Part shown: one piece after another, positions 58,576 to 64,000 of the stretch
How positions within the stretch are numbered: the first letter of the stretch is position 1
Layout: the number at the start of each line of letters is the position of its first letter
Assembly: GCF_020520425.1 (NCBI RefSeq)
Contig: NC_079491.1
Coordinates: 3,472,001-3,536,000 of the forward strand
Reading direction: 5' to 3'
From: Spinacia oleracea
Lineage: Eukaryota > Streptophyta > Magnoliopsida > Caryophyllales > Amaranthaceae
DNA length: 64,000 nucleotides
Notes under the pieces: model-generated
The model's database searches: none
What the model saw: only the letters and a program-made list of their open reading frames with translations
What the model was told of the DNA's origin: nothing
Program-made: the position numbers and the translations under genes

Positions 58576-58984
58576 GTTGATTAAGTGGTGATTAAGGCTG
58601 GGCTTGATAGGAAGAACCGCGTTTTCGATCCCCCGCAACAACAGTTGGGAGAGGACTAGAATCTATTCACTCAGAACTAGGGGTGGCAATTCGGGTCAAT
58701 GGGTCAGGTTCGGATTTGGTTTCAGGTTGATTTCGGGTTGTGTCAAAAAATATCATAAATATTGTAAAACTTAATGTGATAAATGGGTCAAATCGGGTCG
58801 ACTTCAGGTCAGTCGGGTTCGGTTCAGGTCGAGTTCAGGTTTCTCTCAGTAACGATCAGGTCGGGTTCGAGTCGAGTTATCAAGTCGGGTCAGGGATTGT
58901 CAGCGCGCCCTACCCAGAACTCGCCCTGAGTCTGAATTAACTGTAAGGGTTAACCGGGTAGTAACACCCCAGGAAAAAAAAATT
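58576..58984 (+). mobile_element. tRNA-derived SINE interrupted by a hAT-like MITE
   Basis: The first half (GTGGTGATTAAGGCTGGGC ... TCGATCCCCCGCAAC) and the second half (CAGAACTCGCCCTGAGTC ... GTAGTAACACC and an A tail) are the family seen at 35816. They are separated by the element at 58678-58912. Confidence 0.82.
58678..58912. mobile_element. hAT-like MITE with GGGTCGGGT-type interior
   Basis: Ends TAGGGGTGGCAAT and ATTGTCAGCGCGCCCTA. Flanks CTCAGAAC and CCCAGAAC (one mismatch) form an 8-base duplication. Uninterrupted SINE copies read CACTCAGAACTCGCC here, giving the empty site. Confidence 0.82.
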
Positions 58985-59459
58985 GTGAACAATTTACTTG
59001 CTCTATTTGACCTAAAACGTTCTCCGTTAAACGGGGTAAATAAAATGATCTGAGAGAGTATGTTAATGAATTAAAGAAAAGTCAAATCTCTTCAATGAAA
59101 AGTCAAATCCAGTTCATATACGTATGAAATGCGATAGATCCTTGACCATTTAAAGAAAACGAGGTTTTCCTTATCCCCGCCACCGGCCTACTTGATCTTG
59201 TTATTTAGAAAGAAAAAAAGCTCAAATCTTCCTGTTTTATGGCTAGAAAAGCCTGGAATATAATAGACTACTTGGAAAATATACAAAGCCACCAACTTCA
59301 TTTTCTCCATTCTTTTCAATATCATTTCATTGACCATTTCATTTTGATCGACGTTGATGTTTGCATGTAATTAACAAACTCGTCTCCTTCTTTATATCAA
59401 TATTATTTCATGTATATCTTCATCGTTTTAAAATAATAATTGCACTATTTTGACTTTTA
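58985..59459. other. Intergenic, nothing recognised
   Basis: No gene or bounded repeat. Confidence 0.4.
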
Positions 59460-59880
59460 TCTTAGATTAATATTTGTATAAATAAAATAGAGTTTATTTA
59501 TATGTGTAAATCATCTGAAAAATTTATCAATAAATTCGGCATGGAAATCAAATAAATTTTTTGGATTCATATTTGTATAAATAAAATATTCATACTTTAA
59601 GGCTCTCTTTTAGTTAATTTTCATGCCGAAAAGAACTTATTTATATGTGTAAATTAAATAATTTTTTTAGATTCATATTTGTATAAAAGATTCATATTTT
59701 AAGGCTATCTTTTAGTTAATTTCCATGTCGAAAAGAACTTATTTATATGTATAAATTAAATAAATTTTTTAGATTAATATTTGTATAAATAAAAGATTCA
59801 TATTTTAAGGCTCTCTTTTAGCTAATTTCCATACCGAAAAGAACTTATTTATATGTGTAAATTATCTAAAAAAAATTATT
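59460..59880. repeat. Tandem array, period about 103-106 bases
   Basis: Three full units and parts of a fourth share ATTCATATTTGTATAAAT, TTTAAGGCTCTCTTTTAG, CATGCCGAAAAGAACTTAT and TTATATGTGTAAATTA. They are AT-rich and diverged by point changes and short indels. Confidence 0.85.
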
Positions 59881-60921
59881 TTTGCTGAACTGACTTATTT
59901 TATCATTATTCGATCGTACATTAGTACTCCTATTATATTTTATTCTACTATTTAAAACCGTGACCTTTAATTATTAGTTTGATCGATGTGTTTTTTGTGG
60001 TATCGAACATGTGAACCTTTTGGCATGACTCCTAGTATGTTGGTCCAGTGGTCCTAATACTTTCCATCACATTATTAAACCAATAATTGTACTCCATATT
60101 GTGTTATTAATTAATTAATTAAGAGGCTTTTATCCACATCTTTCTAACTTGTAACTCAAGAGAAATCACTAGTTTCCTCATGCTAACTTTTCTAGATCTA
60201 TAACTTTACATTATATTATATGTATGGACCATCACTTTTATATATTATCATATTATATACATCGTCATTTTCTAGCTTAGATCATGTACCTGCAACTTTA
60301 CCATGCATGCATGTAAAATGCTGCTCTTTACTCAAATCTATATTTTTTTTTGTGTAACCTAATTAGATCTTATATGATCTAGTACATGCATGCAAATATT
60401 GCAATATATAGTACAATCACTAGTCTTTTTCGGTTATATATGGCCGAATTTATAGTGATGTAAGTATGGGCGCGAATCCAGAATTTTTAAAATTAGGGGG
60501 ACAACTAAAAACAACGAACGTGATTTTCTTTGTGAAGTAAGCTAGACAAGATAATAATTTAAAATGTATGTATGTGTACATGTTCCCAACAACTAATCAA
60601 TGATTATAAATAAAAACAATCTTGCATATATTCCTACATATTATTACGTCATTTAAATAATAAGTTTATGATAAAATGAAGTGTAGTGTGGAAATATTCC
60701 TTTTTGACCCATGTTTTTTTGTTTTAAATGCAGGAGAAGCATATGGAGTTATGGAGTTATGGAGTATGGAGTGGTGTAACTATTGTTTGAAAATAGGGTG
60801 AGAATCCTTGTACGTACGTATTTAGTTTGTTATTTTTCCCTTTTAGGAAAAAAATCAATATTTTTTTAAAAATTACTCCGTAATACTTCGTACTTCGTAT
60901 ACGGATAATCATGTTTATATA
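59881..60921. other. Intergenic, nothing recognised
   Basis: AT-rich without a supportable gene. It contains repeated GTACATGCATGC-like words. Confidence 0.4.
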
Positions 60922-61463
60922 TTCCCTTCGTCCCTTAATACTTGGCGTGTTTTGACCGGACACGCTTGTCAATGCACAACTTTGATCACCAATTTCACTA
61001 CAAAAAATTGTACTATTAACGACGGGAAATCCCGTCGCGAAAGGCCAATAATCGTTAATTAACGACGGGATTTCCTGTCGTGAACCCGTCATAAAAGGGG
61101 GCCGTCGTTAATAGAAATCCCGTCGTAAATTCGTCATAAACCCGTCGTGAAAGACATTTGCGACGGTTATTCCCGTCATTGTTTGTTTGTTAGTCCCGTC
61201 GCAAAAGGCTTTTGCGACGGGATTTTTGACCCGTCGTAATTATGTTGTCGTTAAAGATACAAATTCTTGTAGTGTTTCTTTAACTAAATATTATAAAAAC
61301 TTATAAAAATATTAATATTTTGAAAATATATATTAAGATGAAGCCAACAATATATTATATACTAACATTTGTTTTTATATACTAGAAATAAAATAGGGTC
61401 AAAGTGAATTATGTGAATAGTTCAAAAAGTCAAAACAGATCGAGTATTAAGGGACGGAGGGAG
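60922..61463. mobile_element. Stowaway-type MITE interrupted by a CACTA element
   Basis: The left end TTCCCTTCGTCCCTTAATAC and right end GTATTAAGGGACGGAGGGAG, with TA flanks, match the 50443 family. The interior is split at 60995/61275 by the CACTA element. Confidence 0.85.
60996..61274. mobile_element. Non-autonomous CACTA element
   Basis: It begins CACTACAAAAAATTG and ends CAAATTCTTGTAGTG, with TTT on both sides as the 3-base duplication. The interior is packed with subterminal GACGGGA/CCCGTCG motifs in both orientations, typical of transposase-binding repeats. It is 279 bases long with no coding. Confidence 0.92.
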
Positions 61464-62117
61464 TACGAATTAACTCCGTTTTAGTTTTAAGTACTCCTAC
61501 AGTCCTAAGAAGATAGTCAAATAAGTACTCCTACAGTCCTAGATGAAAAATATTTACACAACAAAATAATTACTTAATTTATAGAGGTAAGGAATTTCGT
61601 CTCTATTTAGTCCAAATCCGTCTCAAAATGATGATTAGAAACGGATTTGAAACGGAAATAGGGAGTCATATAGAGGTTGTCTCCAAATCTTTGAGACTGA
61701 CTTTTGGCAAATCCATCACAAATTTGAAACGGAATGTTTTGAACTCCATATAAACTTTCATCTCAATATTTGTTTAGAAACAAAATTTTAGTAATCCGTC
61801 TCAAATTGGAAAGTTTATAGTATCCGTCTCTAGTAATGTATAATTTTGTAGGGTTAAATACAAAAGAAATAAAATTTTGATCATATAACATTTTAGTACG
61901 GAGTATTTAACTTCAGTAAAATTACTACAACGTAACGTACAATTACATGGTTCTCTCCTCTAATTAAATACTCCTTTGATAAGGAAATCTAATTTAAGTA
62001 ACTTACAACATAAACAAAAACATCTCAAATGAATTACTACCCAACTCTGCATGTTGTGGGGGGTAAAGTGGTAATTTCCAACGTAGTAACAAAAATTCCC
62101 ATGCCTAGCGAACAAAA
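61464..62117 (-). other. 3' flank of the IDD gene
   Basis: Contains the probable 3' UTR near its right end. A stretch at 61585-61850 with repeated AATCCGTCTCAAA and its inverse looks like a decayed transposon without clear termini. Confidence 0.4.
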
Positions 62118-63171
62118 TCATCCCCACCTTGACCCCGACGCCGCCGCAGCCGCCGTGGTAGGTGGCTCAGCCGCTGCAGCAAAACCGAAGCCGCCATCAA
62201 CTTGTTGATGATGATGTTGTTGTTGTTGTTGATGATGAACAAGAGACTGTTGCTGCTGTTGCTGTTGTTGTTGCTGAGTTTTCAACATGGATGAAGATGA
62301 TGAGTTGTCTCGATCATATGGACCTGTCATCCCATACTGTAAACCACTCGTGAACTTTAGCATATTCCCTACCACCTCATCATCACCGTCAAACCCTCCT
62401 CCACCACCACCACCACCACCACCCACATTGGTGTTGTAATCCACATTGGTAAGCCCTAGGAAGTCACGTGTCATACCATCGTTGTTCTTCCTCCACGTGG
62501 CCAGCATGGCGGAGAAGTGATCATCCGAAGGGGTGGTGGTTGTATTGTTTGTTGAATTCGTGTTTGTTGATGAGGATGGTTGTGGTGGTGGTAAAACGGT
62601 GGACATGTCGTTGGTGGTGGTGGTGGTGGCGGACCCTAAGTGGTGGGATGGTAATGCACCTAGCTCGTCGTATCCGTTCATTAATGCTGACATGGTGGCA
62701 TTGTTTCCTACCGCCCCTATTGTGGTAGCTTTTTGGAGGAGGGCGGTGGCGGAGAGGAAGTGGGATGATGACATGGCGGAGGTGTCCGACGACGAGAAGG
62801 GTGGCATTGAGGTTAGGTAGCTTTTGGAGTGGTTAGTGAAAATTGGGGGTGGATTGAAGAATAATGGGTGGGGTGGTGATGAGAAGTGGGAGTTTTCAGT
62901 CTTGATGTGCATCATGAGAGGGTTGGAATTAGGGTTAGGGTTTTGAGGGGTTGGGTCCCACGGCGAGGAGGAGAGAGACATCGAGGAAGGGGTGGAGAAA
63001 GGGAAGAGAGAGGCGTTAACGTTAGGGTTTTGGGAGGAGGAAAGGGCGGAGAAAGGCGGCGGTTGTGGTGGTGGAAGGGTGGGATGGTTTGAAAATGGGT
63101 TTGTTGATAGTCTTGCACTTTCTTCAGCTAATGCATCACAAAATGCTCTATGTGTTATGAAGCTATCTTTC
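62118..63171 (-). CDS. IDD-family C2H2 zinc-finger transcription factor, last exon (partial)
   Basis: The exon starts after the acceptor TTATGCAG and encodes about 350 residues to a TGA. It opens with KDSFITHRAFCDALAEESAR, the end of the fourth zinc finger of plant INDETERMINATE-DOMAIN proteins. Downstream it carries the two C-terminal IDD signatures, SATALLQKAT and TRDFLGL. The rest is low complexity: proline/serine-rich, asparagine/threonine tracts, a poly-glycine run, and long glutamine and histidine runs near the C-terminus. IDD proteins are nuclear DNA-binding regulators of root patterning, gibberellin signalling and metabolism, often partnering GRAS proteins. The first three fingers and the N-terminus lie beyond the window edge. 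The sequence fits the MAGPIE/NUTCRACKER/JACKDAW type, but I cannot name the member. Confidence 0.92.
62200..62430 (-). repeat. Coding trinucleotide repeats in the IDD exon
   Basis: CAA/CAG and CAT tracts (about 62206-62274) encode glutamine and histidine runs, and GGT/GGA tracts (about 62398-62430) encode a glycine run. They are likely length-variable. Confidence 0.8.
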
Positions 63172-64000
63172 CTGCATAACAAAAGTGTTTACAAATGCCT
63201 AATTAGTATTGAGAGAAAACTATCATAATTTTTGTGTATTTTTCATTTACAAAAAAGGTAAAAGTAAAATAACTCCAAGATATTTAATTTGCATTCCTAA
63301 GATATTTCATAAAAAAAACACAATACGAAAATAAAACGCGTAAAAAATGTAAGATTTAGTGTATACAATAATACACTAACATGCATGTGATCTTCCGTTT
63401 GAAACTAATGACACTTTGATAGCGCAATTTGAACCAACATTGTGTTATACTCTAAAAAAACAACGTGAATACAAACAATCAATCCAATCCAATCATAGAA
63501 GGATGATAATTAAGGAACCTCAATTGATTTATTGAATAATTTCTATGAAATGTTTTTATTAACTATAAATGTATTAATTTGAACCAATGTAAAAATTGAA
63601 GATTTTTAATGTCAAGTTGGACTATGAAATTTGTCAAATTGGTGCATGTTCAAATAGGGAAAGTTAACAATTAAAAGAGGGTGAAGGAAATAAGAATTCC
63701 AAATTGATAATACAGCTAATTAAAACTCTACAAATTTACAAAAAGAATAATAGTGTAACATCCGTTTAACACTACCTTAAACAAACTGAAAGTAACTTTA
63801 ATGGAGATGCAATATGCAAACACAATGTCATGTATATAGCCATTGTCAAAAAATGACTGTAAAAGTTATTATATATATAAAAATCCCAAACCGTACAATA
63901 ATTTCTAATAACTCCACTAGAAATAGCATCTTACTACTAAAAATACGTCAATTAGGTCATGACCTAATGATTAAGGCCGAATGTATGTGTACGATAAATC
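63172..64000 (-). other. Part of the last intron of the IDD gene
   Basis: Upstream of the IDD acceptor I find no zinc-finger coding sequence up to the window end, so this intron is longer than 820 bases. It is AT-rich with no defined element. Confidence 0.65.

Noticed and set aside
60757..61092. 111-codon minus-strand frame across the Stowaway/CACTA boundary
   Set aside because: It crosses two nested non-coding transposons and encodes no transposase motif.
62468..62820. Valine- and tryptophan-rich plus-strand frames opposite the IDD exon
   Set aside because: Antisense products of coding trinucleotide repeats in the IDD gene.
62930..62945. TTAGGGTTAGGG telomere-like repeat
   Set aside because: Only about two units, within IDD coding sequence where it encodes an Asn-Pro-rich stretch; not an interstitial telomere.
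1..64000. CRISPR arrays, operons, prokaryotic mobile elements, or organelle-derived blocks
   Set aside because: No spaced direct repeats, no ribosome-binding-site gene clusters and no recognisable chloroplast or mitochondrial genes; the gene structure is nuclear plant.

Overview
This is a plant nuclear DNA window. It has intron-rich genes with GT-AG splice sites, AT-rich intergenic DNA, and dense small transposable elements of plant families (Stowaway, hAT, Mutator-like, CACTA, Helitron, tRNA-derived SINE). The gene set points to a eudicot. The repeat style (very frequent ACGGAGTA words, CTCCCTCCGTCCC inverted termini) makes me lean towards Caryophyllales such as the spinach/beet/quinoa group, but that is only an impression.

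Layout. (1) 1-4060: a small Helitron, then a minus-strand Protein E6-like cell-wall/secreted protein gene built from four tandem repeats. Its frame is broken by a 65-base net insertion. (2) 4061-24663: one very large minus-strand gene with 19 coding exons and 3598 codons plus stop, encoding a BEACH-WD40 protein orthologous to Arabidopsis SPIRRIG. I reconstructed every exon and all phases close. (3) 24.7-41.2 kb: intergenic DNA made of nested and duplicated transposons, including two Mutator-like copies, two Helitrons, nested hAT elements and SINEs. (4) 41269-51062: a plus-strand gene with 15 coding exons and 552 codons plus stop, encoding a JmjC/cupin-type 2-oxoglutarate oxygenase resembling Arabidopsis JMJ31. 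Its last exon is tandemly duplicated. (5) 51.1-62.1 kb: a second transposon-rich block with several Stowaway elements, an interrupted SINE and a CACTA element inside a Stowaway. (6) 62118-64000: the last exon, and part of the preceding intron, of a minus-strand INDETERMINATE-DOMAIN (IDD) C2H2 zinc-finger transcription factor that continues past the window edge.

The genes do not form a pathway. From memory, the Arabidopsis genes for SPIRRIG (At1g03060), an E6-like protein (At1g03820) and the IDD protein MAGPIE (At1g03840) lie in the same part of chromosome 1, so this window may preserve old gene order. I found no complete transposon-encoded protein, no rRNA or convincing tRNA gene, and nothing I would call a new biological system. 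The most unusual signals are the duplicated JMJ31-like terminal exon, the broken E6-like repeat gene, a GC-AG intron in the SPIRRIG gene, and several natural empty-site/occupied-site pairs that order transposon insertions in time.
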